DNA of 64,000 nt from Inhella sp. (GTDB lineage Bacteria; Pseudomonadota; Gammaproteobacteria; Burkholderiales; Burkholderiaceae_C). This document shows positions 48,611 through 56,382 of the stretch, piece after piece (the first letter of the stretch is position 1; the number at the start of each line of letters is the position of its first letter). The position numbers were made by a program, and so were the translations under genes. The stretch covers positions 62,001 to 126,000 of the forward strand of contig NZ_JAPZSY010000003.1 of assembly GCF_027532025.1 (NCBI RefSeq), written 5' to 3'. The notes beneath the pieces were generated by a model. It worked only from the letters and a program-made list of their open reading frames with translations. It was not told the DNA's origin and ran no database searches.

Positions 48611-50044
48611 ATGACCGACACCCTTTTGTGGATCTTGGCCGCTGTGGCCGCTGCGGCCCTGGCGGGCCTCGTTTGGCGCTGGCTGCAGGCCAAGCGCGCG
48701 CGCGACGAACGCGACCTCGCCGAGGCGCGCGCCGTCCTGGAGTCCCACCCGGACGACACCCCCACCCTGTCCGAGCACGCCGACACCCTGCCGCCGGACG
48801 CGGCCGACGCCGAAGGGCCCCTGTCGACGAGCCTGGACGAACCGCAAGACCCGGCCGACGCCTATGCCGCCTTGGTGGCGGCGATGGCCGATGGCGACAG
48901 CGAGGCCGAGCGGGTCGCGCGCGAGGCCATCGAACGCCTGGAGGCCCAAGCCCCACGGCTCGACGACGAGCCATCGCCCACGGGCGAGCCGGTGGCACGG
49001 ACCGAACCCACCCCCGCGACCACCGAGGCGACCGAACCCGGCCGCGACGAGGCCGAAGCCGAGGCGGCTGACCGAGCCGCCCAGCAGGCGGAACAGGAGG
49101 CCGCAGAGGCTCTGGCGCGTGCACAAACCGAGCAAGCAGAAGCCGAGCGCCAAGCAGCCGAAGCCGAAGCCGCAGCCGCAGAACGCGCCGAAGCGCAGCG
49201 GCGGGCCGCCGAGCAAGCCGAGCGCGAAGCTGCCGAAGCGGCCCGGGCCGAAGCCGAGCGTCAAGCGGCAGAAGCGGCGGAAATCGCTCGAGCCGAAGCC
49301 GAACGCCTAGCCGCCATCCGCGGCGAAGAGGCCCGCCTGGCCGCGGAGCAAGCCGAACGCGAAGCCGCTGAAATTGCCGAAGCCACGGCTCGGGCGGAAG
49401 CCGAACTGTTGGCTGCCGAAGCCGCGGCGCGCGCCGAAGCCGAGCGCCTGGCCGCCGAACAAGCCGAACGCGAAGCCGCCGAAGCGGCGCGGGCCGAGGC
49501 CGAACGTCTCCAGGCCGAAGCGGCCGAAGCCGCGGCGCGCGCCGAAGCCGAGCGCCTGGCCGCCGAACAGGCCGAACGCGAAGCCGCCGAAGCGGCAGCG
49601 GCAGCGGCAGCGGCGGCGGCCGCCCTGGCCCCGGCACCGGTCGCCACCCGCCCCTTGCAGCCCGCCGAGACCATCGTCATGGTGGTCGACGACTCGAAGA
49701 TCGTGCGCGTCAAAACCAGCCGCGCGCTGGCCCCACAGGGCTACCAGCTGGTGCTGGCCGAAAGCGGCGAGGAAGCGGTGGCCAAGATGGCGGCGCAACT
49801 GCCGCACGTCATCATCACGGACGTGGAGATGCCGGGGATGGACGGCTTCGAGCTCACCCGACTGGTGCGCAGCAACCCGCTCAGCGCGCACCTGCCGGTG
49901 ATCATGATCACCGGCGCCGACGACCGCCAAGAAGCGGCCACGGCCGCCGGGGTGACCGAGCTGCTGGGCAAGCCCTACTCGGAAGATCGCCTGATCGCTT
50001 GCATCGAGCAGGCGCGGTTGGCGGTGCAGGTGGCGGCCCACTGA
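48611..50044 (+). CDS. Membrane-anchored receiver protein with a long Ala/Glu coiled coil
   Basis: 477 residues from ATG 48611 (MTDTLLWILAAVAAAALAGLVWRWL). One N-terminal anchor (4-24), an acidic linker, then about 210 residues of Ala/Glu/Arg coiled coil (roughly 140-350) made of repeats such as AEAERLAAEQAEREAAEAAR, then a Pro-rich hinge and a C-terminal CheY-like receiver (about 352-475). Receiver residues: DD in VVDDSKIVR, phospho-acceptor D404 in IITDVEMPGMDG, Thr in MITGADD, Lys in LLGKPYSED. No output domain follows. Probably an anchored scaffold or phosphate sink; its cognate kinase is not evident. Confidence 0.8.
   Translation: MTDTLLWILAAVAAAALAGLVWRWLQAKRARDERDLAEARAVLESHPDDTPTLSEHADTLPPDAADAEGPLSTSLDEPQDPADAYAALVAAMADGDSEAERVAREAIERLEAQAPRLDDEPSPTGEPVARTEPTPATTEATEPGRDEAEAEAADRAAQQAEQEAAEALARAQTEQAEAERQAAEAEAAAAERAEAQRRAAEQAEREAAEAARAEAERQAAEAAEIARAEAERLAAIRGEEARLAAEQAEREAAEIAEATARAEAELLAAEAAARAEAERLAAEQAEREAAEAARAEAERLQAEAAEAAARAEAERLAAEQAEREAAEAAAAAAAAAAALAPAPVATRPLQPAETIVMVVDDSKIVRVKTSRALAPQGYQLVLAESGEEAVAKMAAQLPHVIITDVEMPGMDGFELTRLVRSNPLSAHLPVIMITGADDRQEAATAAGVTELLGKPYSEDRLIACIEQARLAVQVAAH
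49415..49596 (+). repeat. Coding tandem repeat in the coiled-coil region
   Basis: A 74-bp unit at 49415-49488 recurs at 49523-49596 with one base difference, giving a 108-bp (36-codon) period. More diverged copies of the same heptad-like blocks fill about 49180-49600. It encodes the AEAERLAAEQAEREAAEAA blocks and is prone to length change. Confidence 0.8.
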
Positions 50045-50099
50045 CCCTCCCGCTGAGGGGCTGCCCAGCCCATTCAGCCAGCCATCCAGCCACGCAACA

Positions 50100-50122
50100 G
50101 GGCGCCACACGGCGCCCTTTTT
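50100..50122 (+). terminator. Rho-independent terminator
   Basis: GGGCGCC-ACAC-GGCGCCC followed by five T, 56 bp after the stop of the receiver-protein gene. Confidence 0.85.
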
Positions 50123-50131
50123 CATGCGCGC

Positions 50132-51556
50132 TCAGCCCTGGGCCAGCGGCAGGCTCACGGTCACCGCCAGGCCCTGCGGCGCGTGGCCGGCCACGGCCAC
50201 GCGGCCGCCGTGGCGCTCGGCGATTTCTTTGACGATGGCCAGGCCCAGGCCGCAGCCCCCGCCTTCGTGCGTGGCGCGCACGAAGCGCTCGAGCACCTTG
50301 TCGTGCCAGTGCGCGGGCAGGCCCGGGCCGGTGTCGGTGACGCTGAGCTGCACCTCGTTGGCCAGCACCAGCACGCGCACCGTCACCTCGGCGCCGCGCC
50401 CGGCGTAGTGCAGGGCGTTGTCGATCAGGTTGGCCAGGGCCTCGCGCAGCAGCGTGGGGTGACCGCGCACCGGGGCCACGGGGCTGCTGCTGTCGTCCAG
50501 GCCCAGGTCCAGCCCAGCGGCCAGGGCGCGGGGCACCCACTCGGCGGTGAGCTCGCGGGCGAGCTTGGCCAGGTCCAAGGTTTGGAAGGTTTGCGCGCCG
50601 CCGGCCTCGGGCTCGGCGCGGGCCAGGCTGAGCAGCTGGGCCACCAAGTGCGCGCTGCGCGTGGCGCCCTCCACCACGCGGCGCAGGCGCTCGCGCTGGG
50701 CGGGGTCGTCGGCGTCGGCCAGCGCGATCTCGGCCTGGCCCTTCAAGCCGGCCAGGGGCGTGCGCAGCTGGTGGGCGGCGTCGGCGATGAAGCGGCGTTG
50801 GCCCTGCACGGTGCGCTGCACGGCGTCCAGCAGCTGGTTGATGGCCATGGCCAGCGAGCGCAGCTCGGTGGGGGCCACGTCGAGCTGGATGGCGCGCAGG
50901 TCGTCGGGGGCGCGGCCCTCCACGGCCTTGCGCAGGCGGTGGATGGGGGCCAGGCCGGCGCGCACGCCGGCCCAGACGATGAGGCTCATCACGACCATGA
51001 GCACCGACAGGGGCAGCACGGTGTCGATGAGCAGGCGCTGGGTCAGCTCCTGGCGGTTGGCGCTGCTGCGCGCCACCTGCACGCGCATGGTGGTGGGCGG
51101 GCCCTCGGGCTCGCCCACCTGCAGGGTGAGCGAGGCCACGCGCAAGTCCTGCGGGGCCTGGCCGTCTTGCGCGGGCAATTGGCCGTCGTACACGAATGGT
51201 CGGCCCAGAACCCCCTTGCCCAGCGCGTGGGACGGGGGTTCGGGCAGGTTGCGGTTGCCCAAAATGAACTGCCCCGGCGGCGAGCTGACGGTGTACAGCA
51301 GCTTGTCGTTGGGGTCGGCCTCCAGCACGTCCTGCGCGGCGCGGGGCAGGTCGATCATCAGGCCGTGGCCCAGGGGCTTGATCTGGCGCGACAGCGCGCG
51401 CGTGGCCTGCAGCAGGCTGGCGTCCACGGCCTCGGTGGCGTAGCGCTCGGCCAGCTTGTAGGTGAACAGCGCCCCCGCGGCCCACAGCACCAGCTGCGGC
51501 AGCAGCAGCCACAGCAGCAGCTGGCGCTGCAGCGAGGCGGGCTGCGCCGGGCTCAT
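50132..51556 (-). CDS. Sensor histidine kinase, TctE/QseC-like
   Basis: 474 residues from an ATG overlapping the regulator stop by 4 bp. TM1 (LLLWLLLPQLVLWAAGALFTYKL), a periplasmic domain of about 130 residues, TM2 (LLIDTVLPLSVLMVVMSLIVWAGVRAGL), HAMP, then HisKA with H262 in FIADAAHQLRTPLAGLK. The ATPase boxes are NLIDNALHYA, VTDTGPGLP and GCGLGLAIVKEIAERHGG, all canonical. The N-terminal two-component-sensor domain fits the TctE/QseC group; no tricarboxylate (tctCBA) genes are adjacent, so the stimulus is unclear. Confidence 0.9.
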   Translation of the reverse strand: MSPAQPASLQRQLLLWLLLPQLVLWAAGALFTYKLAERYATEAVDASLLQATRALSRQIKPLGHGLMIDLPRAAQDVLEADPNDKLLYTVSSPPGQFILGNRNLPEPPSHALGKGVLGRPFVYDGQLPAQDGQAPQDLRVASLTLQVGEPEGPPTTMRVQVARSSANRQELTQRLLIDTVLPLSVLMVVMSLIVWAGVRAGLAPIHRLRKAVEGRAPDDLRAIQLDVAPTELRSLAMAINQLLDAVQRTVQGQRRFIADAAHQLRTPLAGLKGQAEIALADADDPAQRERLRRVVEGATRSAHLVAQLLSLARAEPEAGGAQTFQTLDLAKLARELTAEWVPRALAAGLDLGLDDSSSPVAPVRGHPTLLREALANLIDNALHYAGRGAEVTVRVLVLANEVQLSVTDTGPGLPAHWHDKVLERFVRATHEGGGCGLGLAIVKEIAERHGGRVAVAGHAPQGLAVTVSLPLAQG

Positions 51557-52233
51557 GGCGCGGCTTGCGCTTCCAGCAAGTAGCCCAGGCCGCGCACGGT
51601 GCGCACGGCAACGCCGGCGCCTTCGAGCTTCTTGCGCAGGCGGTGGATGTAGACCTCGATGGCGTTGCTCTGCGGCTCGCCGCCGTCTTGGCCCCAGGTC
51701 TGCAGGATCTGCTCTTTGGTGACGACGCGGTCGCGCTGCGCCATCAGCAGCTCGAGCAACAGCCACTCGCGCGGGCTGAGCTCCAGGGGTTGATCGTCGA
51801 CCAGCGCGCGGCGGCTGTCGGCGTCCAGCGTGAGCTGGCCCAGGCTTTGGCCGCGCGGGGCGCTGGCGCTCAGGCGCGAGCGGCGCAGCAGGGCGTTGAG
51901 CCGGGCTTCGAGCTCGGGGAAGTCGAACGGCTTGGTCAGGTAGTCGTCGGCGCCGGCGTTGAGGCCGGCCACGCGGTCTTCGAGACCGTCGCGCGCGGTG
52001 AGCAACAGCACCGGCAGGGCCGGCTGGGTGACCCGCACGCGCTGCAGCACGGTCAGGCCGTCGACCATGGGCAGGCCGATGTCGAGCACGGCGGCGTCGA
52101 AGGCCTGGCGGCCCAGCAGGAACTCGGCCACGGCGCCGTTGGGCGCGTGCTCCACGGTGAAGCCCGCGCGGCGCATCTGCGCACACAGCGCATCGGCCAG
52201 CAGGGCGTCGTCTTCGGCCAGCATCAGGTTCAT
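51553..52233 (-). CDS. Response regulator, OmpR family (TctD/QseB-like)
   Basis: 226 residues from ATG 52233 (MNLMLAEDDALLADALCAQM); a TTG two codons upstream is less likely. Receiver residues E7-D8-D9, phospho-acceptor D51 in AVLDIGLPMVDG, Thr in LLLTARD and Lys in YLTKPFDFPEL are present. The C-terminal winged helix (LELSPREWLLLELLMAQRDRVVTKEQILQTWG.. AIEVYIHRLRKKLEGAGVAVRTVRGLGYLL) is OmpR type. First gene of the pair, overlapped by the kinase. Confidence 0.91.
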   Translation of the reverse strand: MNLMLAEDDALLADALCAQMRRAGFTVEHAPNGAVAEFLLGRQAFDAAVLDIGLPMVDGLTVLQRVRVTQPALPVLLLTARDGLEDRVAGLNAGADDYLTKPFDFPELEARLNALLRRSRLSASAPRGQSLGQLTLDADSRRALVDDQPLELSPREWLLLELLMAQRDRVVTKEQILQTWGQDGGEPQSNAIEVYIHRLRKKLEGAGVAVRTVRGLGYLLEAQAAP

Positions 52234-52351
52234 GAACAAACTTTAATGAACCTGATCGCGGCTGGACAGGCTCACTTTCCCGAAGCTGCCGACGACGGCC
52301 GCACCGCGCGCCAGCCCGGGGCGGCACGCCCACCCCCCAAAATCCCGGGCC

Positions 52352-53191
52352 ATGAAACGCCGCGACTGCCTGGCTGCCACCTTGGCCGCTGCATGGGCCA
52401 CCCCCGCCTGGCTCCAGGCCCAAACCCGCCCGCGCAGCGTGGGCGAGCGCCTGCACGTGCTCGCGACCTTGACCATGCCCGGCCTGGGTCGCGAGCGCAC
52501 GCTGCGGGTTTACCTGCCGCCGAGCTACGCCAGCCAGCCCAGCCGGCATTACCCCGTCGTGTACTTCCACGACGGTCAGAACCTGTTCGACGACGCCACC
52601 AGCTACGCCGGCGAGTGGGGCGTCGACGAAACCCTGGACGCCCTGGCGGCGCAAACCGGCGTCGAGGCCATCGCCGTGGGCATCGACCACGGGGGCGAGC
52701 ACCGGATGCGTGAGCTCAATCCCTGGGACCACCCCCGCTTCGGGCCGGGCGAAGGTCGGGCCTACCTCGCCTTCGTGGCGAACACGGTGAAGCCGCACAT
52801 CGACCGCCGCTATCGCACCCTGCCCGGCCGCGCCCACACCGCGCTGGCCGGCAGCAGCATGGGCGGCCTCATCACCTGGGCCGGGCTGTGCCTTCACGGC
52901 GACACCTTCGGGGGCGGTTTGGTGATGTCGCCCTCGCTCTGGGCCGCACCGGCTGCCTTGGATGGGGCCGCCCGCCAAACTTGGGCCGCGGGAACCCGGA
53001 TCTACGTGTACGCCGGTGGTCTCGAGGGCGGCGACATGGCCGCCAACGCGGAGCGCTTGCACCGCCTGATCGAGAAGCCCGCCGTGGCCGCCCTGCGCGT
53101 GAACGAAACCGGGCAGCACAACGAAGCCACCTGGCGCGCCGAGTTGCCCGCGGCGCTGCGCTTCCTGTTCGGCCTGGGGCAGCCGTCATGA
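52352..53191 (+). CDS. Exported alpha/beta-hydrolase (esterase D-like)
   Basis: 279 residues with a signal peptide (MKRRDCLAATLAAAWATPAWLQAQ). The hydrolase fold is of the putative-esterase type: YPVVYFHDGQNLFDDATSYAGEWGVDETLDAL, catalytic Ser in LAGSSMGGLITW and a C-terminal His in ETGQHNEATWRAELP. Members hydrolyse siderophore esters, acyl groups or carbohydrate esters; the substrate here is unknown. Its stop overlaps the CpeT gene start. Confidence 0.86.
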   Translation: MKRRDCLAATLAAAWATPAWLQAQTRPRSVGERLHVLATLTMPGLGRERTLRVYLPPSYASQPSRHYPVVYFHDGQNLFDDATSYAGEWGVDETLDALAAQTGVEAIAVGIDHGGEHRMRELNPWDHPRFGPGEGRAYLAFVANTVKPHIDRRYRTLPGRAHTALAGSSMGGLITWAGLCLHGDTFGGGLVMSPSLWAAPAALDGAARQTWAAGTRIYVYAGGLEGGDMAANAERLHRLIEKPAVAALRVNETGQHNEATWRAELPAALRFLFGLGQPS

Positions 53192-53832
53192 AGGCCTGGA
53201 TCGCTTGGGGCCTTGCAGCCGGCCTGTGCGGCTGCGCCAGCCCCCCGCCCGCCGACCCGGCCCTGGATCGCCTCGTGGCGCGCATGACCGGCCGCTTTGA
53301 CAGCAGCGCCCAGGCCGCCGCCCAAGCGGGCTACTTCGACATCCGGCTGAGCATGGTGCCCCTCTGGACCGAACGCACCGACGGCCGCTGGCTCTACGTC
53401 GAACAGGCCACGGCCACCGCCCCAGACCGCCCGTACCGGCAGCGCATCTACCGCGTGGCCCGGCGAGGCGACGCCTTCGTCAGCGAGGTCTACACCCTGC
53501 CCGATCCAGCCGCCTGGGCCGGGCGCGCCAGCGACCCGGTGGCCCTGCGGGCCCTGGCGGCCGGCCTGACACCCCAGCAGCTGAGCCGGCGCGCCGGCTG
53601 CGACGTGATGCTGCGCGCCCTGCCCGATGGCGACTTCGACGGCGGCACCCAAGGCCAAGCCTGTGCCAGCGACCTGCGCGGAGCGGCTTACGCCACCAGC
53701 ACCGTGCGCGTGAAGGCCGACCGCCTGGAGACCTGGGACCAGGGCTTCGACGCCCAGGGCCGGCAAGTTTGGGGCGCCACCGAAGGCGGCTACGTCTTCG
53801 TGCGTCGCGCGGGGGCTCAGCCGATCGAATGA
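53188..53832 (+). CDS. CpcT/CpeT-family lipoprotein
   Basis: 214 residues from ATG 53188 overlapping the esterase stop. The N-terminus MKAWIAWGLAAGLCGCASPPP is a lipoprotein signal (lipobox GLCGC-like). The body has the CpeT pattern: LVARMTGRFDSSAQAAAQAGYFDIRLSMVPLW, GRWLYVEQATATAPDRPYRQRIYRV, RRAGCDVMLR and GQACASDLRGAAYATSTVRV. In cyanobacteria this family attaches bilins; outside them it is lipocalin-like with unknown ligand. Its last 15 bp are the left copy of the repeat flanking mrr. Confidence 0.83.
   Translation: MKAWIAWGLAAGLCGCASPPPADPALDRLVARMTGRFDSSAQAAAQAGYFDIRLSMVPLWTERTDGRWLYVEQATATAPDRPYRQRIYRVARRGDAFVSEVYTLPDPAAWAGRASDPVALRALAAGLTPQQLSRRAGCDVMLRALPDGDFDGGTQGQACASDLRGAAYATSTVRVKADRLETWDQGFDAQGRQVWGATEGGYVFVRRAGAQPIE
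53817..53831. repeat. 15-bp direct repeat, left copy (flanks mrr)
   Basis: TCAGCCGATCGAATG, identical to 54814-54828. This copy carries the last codons of the CpeT gene, including the first two bases of its stop. Confidence 0.9.
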
Positions 53833-53871
53833 ACTGAACCATTGCATCCACTCGCACCGCAAGAGACCTGC

Positions 53872-54789
53872 ATGCCGGTACCCGACTACCAAACCTTGAT
53901 GCTTCCACTTCTCAGCCTGGCCGATACGCGCGGAGAGATGACCTTCAAAGACGCTGTACGCCAACTCGCACAGCACTACCAGCTGAGTAGTGACGAAGCC
54001 AACGAAATGCTCCCCAGCGGCAACCAACCGGTCTTCACGAATCGAGTCGGTTGGGCTCGGTCTTACTTGAAGCAAGCGGGGCTCTTGTCGTCCCCCCGGC
54101 GAGGCGTCTTTGTCATCACGGCGGAAGGGAAGTCGCTGCTGGCGGAAAAGCCGGCTCGAATCGATAACTCGGTCCTGAGCCGATTCACTGCGTTTCAAGC
54201 TTTCAAGAGCAAGAGCAAGTCAACGAGCGAAGCCGCCGACGCGGTGAGTCCCGCGCCGCCCACCAGCATTGAAACCCCGGAAGACGCACTTTCCACTGCC
54301 TATCAGCAACTTCGAAGGAGCCTCGAATCCGACCTGCTGGATCAAGTGAAGTCCAACTCGCCCTCCTTTTTTGAAAGGGTGGTGGTCGACCTCTTGGTCG
54401 CCATGGGCTATGGCGGATCGCGCAACGACGCCGGACGAGCCGTGGGGAGAAGCGGCGATGGCGGTATCGACGGCGTCATCAACGAGGACCGGTTGGGTCT
54501 GGACGTGATTTACCTCCAGGCCAAGCGCTGGGAAGGAGTCGTCGGCCGACCAGAGATTCAAAAGTTCGCCGGCGCACTCCAGGGCCAGCGCGCACAAAAG
54601 GGCGTGTTCATCACCACCTCCAGCTTCACAAGGGAGGCTGTGGAATACGCACAGTTGATCACGACCAAGATCATCTTGATCGATGGTGAGCGTTTGGCCA
54701 GCCTCATGGCAGAGCACAACGTCGGAGTCAGTCGGGTCGGGTTCTACGAGATCAAGCGGATCGACACCGACTACTTTGAGGAAGAGTGA
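53872..54789 (+). CDS. mrr: Mrr-type modification-dependent restriction endonuclease
   Basis: 305 residues from ATG 53872 (MPVPDYQTLMLPLLSLADTRGEMTFKDAVRQLA), preceded by AAGAGA. The N-terminal Mrr_N winged helix (about 5-90) ends at the RRGVFVITAEGKSLL strand. The C-terminal endonuclease domain (about 160-290) has SFFERVVVDLLVAMGYGG, the catalytic pair in SGDGGIDGVINEDRLGLDVIYLQAKRW (Asp, Gln-x-Lys) and KGVFITTSSFTREAVEYA. Mrr enzymes cut foreign methylated DNA. Its codon use is less GC-biased than the neighbours and a 15-bp repeat flanks it, so it was inserted here. Confidence 0.9.
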   Translation: MPVPDYQTLMLPLLSLADTRGEMTFKDAVRQLAQHYQLSSDEANEMLPSGNQPVFTNRVGWARSYLKQAGLLSSPRRGVFVITAEGKSLLAEKPARIDNSVLSRFTAFQAFKSKSKSTSEAADAVSPAPPTSIETPEDALSTAYQQLRRSLESDLLDQVKSNSPSFFERVVVDLLVAMGYGGSRNDAGRAVGRSGDGGIDGVINEDRLGLDVIYLQAKRWEGVVGRPEIQKFAGALQGQRAQKGVFITTSSFTREAVEYAQLITTKIILIDGERLASLMAEHNVGVSRVGFYEIKRIDTDYFEEE

Positions 54790-54813
54790 GCAGCCCATGT
54801 TGCAACGCTTTGA

Positions 54814-54828
54814 TCAGCCGATCGAATG
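54814..54828. repeat. 15-bp direct repeat, right copy (flanks mrr)
   Basis: TCAGCCGATCGAATG; the final ATG is the start codon of the ABC ATPase gene. Removing one copy plus the 982 bp between the repeats would join the CpeT gene directly onto this ATG. Confidence 0.9.
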
Positions 54829-55572
54829 CTCACGCTGACCGACGTCTCCCTGCGCCTCGGCACCGTCGACGTGCTTCAGGGCCTGCACCTGCGCCTGAAC
54901 GCGGGCGAGCGGCTGGCCTTGCTGGGCCCTTCGGGGTGCGGCAAGAGCAGCGTGCTGCGCCTGCTGGCGGGGCTGCTGACGCCCAGCAGCGGCGCCTTGC
55001 GCTTCGACGCGGGCCGCCCCCCACGCTGGGGCTGCGTATTCCAACAGGCCACGCTGATGCCCTGGGCGCGCACCCTGGACAACGTGGCGTTGCCGCTGCG
55101 CCTGCAAGGGCTGGGCGCGGCCGCGGCGCGCGAGCGGGCCAGCGCCCAGATGGCGCGTGTGGGCCTGGCGGGCTTCGAGCGCGCCCACCCGCACGAGTTG
55201 AGCGGCGGCATGCAAATGCGCGCGGCGCTGGCGCGGGCGATGGTGACCGAACCCGAGGCCCTGCTGCTGGACGAGCCCTTTGGCGCGCTGGACGAGATCA
55301 CCCGCGAGCGCCTGGGCCAAGAGCTGCTGGCGCGCTGCGCCGAGCAGCCGGCCCTGGCCGTGGTGCTGGTCACGCACAGCGTGTTCGAAGCGGTGAGCTT
55401 GGCCGACCGCATCGTGATCTTGTCGCCGCGCCCCGGCCGGGTGCTGGCCGAGCTGGACGTGGCGGGCCAGCGTCCGCCCTCGGGTTGGGCCCAAAGCGAT
55501 GCCTACTTCGGGCTGGTGCGCCAAGCCCAAGAGGCGCTGGCCCGCGGCATGCGGCAGGAGGCGGCGGCATGA
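54826..55572 (+). CDS. ABC transporter ATPase, nitrate/taurine type
   Basis: 248 residues. Walker A LLGPSGCGKSSVL, Q-loop CVFQQATLMPWARTLDNV, signature LSGGMQMRAALARAM, Walker B ALLLDEPFGALDEITRERL and switch VVLVTHSVFEAVSLADRIVILS belong to the NrtD/SsuB/TauB group. The start ATG lies inside the right copy of the 15-bp repeat. The permease follows with a 4-bp overlap. No periplasmic binding protein is encoded nearby, unusual for this importer class. Confidence 0.89.
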   Translation: MLTLTDVSLRLGTVDVLQGLHLRLNAGERLALLGPSGCGKSSVLRLLAGLLTPSSGALRFDAGRPPRWGCVFQQATLMPWARTLDNVALPLRLQGLGAAAARERASAQMARVGLAGFERAHPHELSGGMQMRAALARAMVTEPEALLLDEPFGALDEITRERLGQELLARCAEQPALAVVLVTHSVFEAVSLADRIVILSPRPGRVLAELDVAGQRPPSGWAQSDAYFGLVRQAQEALARGMRQEAAA

Positions 55573-56345
55573 AGCCCTGGGGATCTCGCGCCCTGAGCCA
55601 CCTGCCGGCCGCTTTGCTGCTGATGGCCCTGTTCGGGGGCTGGGAAGCCGCGGTGCGCGCCGGGGCTGTGCCGCCCTACCTGCTGCCCGCGCCCAGCACC
55701 ATCGTCGCCACCTTGCTGGGCGATGCCGGCAGCTTCGCCGCGGCTTGGTGGTTCACGCTGAAGGTCACGCTCGGTGCGCTGGCCCTGGCCTGCGCCAGCG
55801 GCATCGCGGGCGCGGCGCTGTTCGCGCTGTGGCCGGCGATGGAGCGTGCCGTCATGCCCCTGGCCATCGGCCTGCAGGTCACGCCGCTGGTGGCCATCGC
55901 GCCCATCCTGCTGATCTACGTGGACGAGCCGCACACCGCCCTGCTGCTGTGCGCCTGGGTGGTGGCCTTCTTCCCCATCCTGAGCAACACCCTGGCTGGA
56001 TTGCGCGCCACCGACGCTGGCTTGAGCGAGCTGTTCCAGCTGTGTGGCGCCACGCGCTGGCAGCGCCTGCGCTGGTTGCTGGTGCCGGGCTGCGTGCCCT
56101 ACTTCTTGGCGGGCCTGCGCATCGGCGCCGGCCTCGCCCTGATCGGCGCCGTGGTGGCCGAATTCGCCGCCGGCGCCGCTGGCAGCCAAACCGGCCTGGC
56201 CAGCCGCATGCTCGAGGCCTCGTTTCGCACCGACATGCCGCGCATGTTCGCCTGCCTGTCGCTCGTGGTGCTCACGGGCTTGGGCCTGTACGTCGCCGTG
56301 GCGGCGCTGGAGCGCGCCTGGGTGGGTGCGTGGCGCGGGCGCTGA
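55569..56345 (+). CDS. ABC transporter permease, nitrate/taurine type
   Basis: 258 residues from an ATG overlapping the ATPase stop. Six membrane helices, beginning LPAALLLMALFGGWEAAVRAG, with PYLLPAPSTIVATL and the EAA region GLSELFQLCGATRWQRLRWLLVPGCVPYFLAGLRIGAGLALIGAVVAEF, typical of SsuC/TauC/ThiX-like permeases. Partner of the preceding ATPase; the substrate-binding subunit must be encoded elsewhere or absent. Confidence 0.87.
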   Translation: MKPWGSRALSHLPAALLLMALFGGWEAAVRAGAVPPYLLPAPSTIVATLLGDAGSFAAAWWFTLKVTLGALALACASGIAGAALFALWPAMERAVMPLAIGLQVTPLVAIAPILLIYVDEPHTALLLCAWVVAFFPILSNTLAGLRATDAGLSELFQLCGATRWQRLRWLLVPGCVPYFLAGLRIGAGLALIGAVVAEFAAGAAGSQTGLASRMLEASFRTDMPRMFACLSLVVLTGLGLYVAVAALERAWVGAWRGR

Positions 56346-56382
56346 ACCGGCATCCGCCAACAGCCCGTAAGCTGCGCCCCCC

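Noticed and set aside
49180-49600. Regularly spaced DNA repeats that might suggest a CRISPR-like array
   Set aside because: They are in frame, diverge gradually, have no unique spacers and encode an Ala/Glu coiled coil.
53817-54828. mrr as cargo of an insertion sequence because of the 15-bp duplication
   Set aside because: No terminal inverted repeats were seen inside the duplication and there is no transposase; 15 bp is longer than most target duplications.
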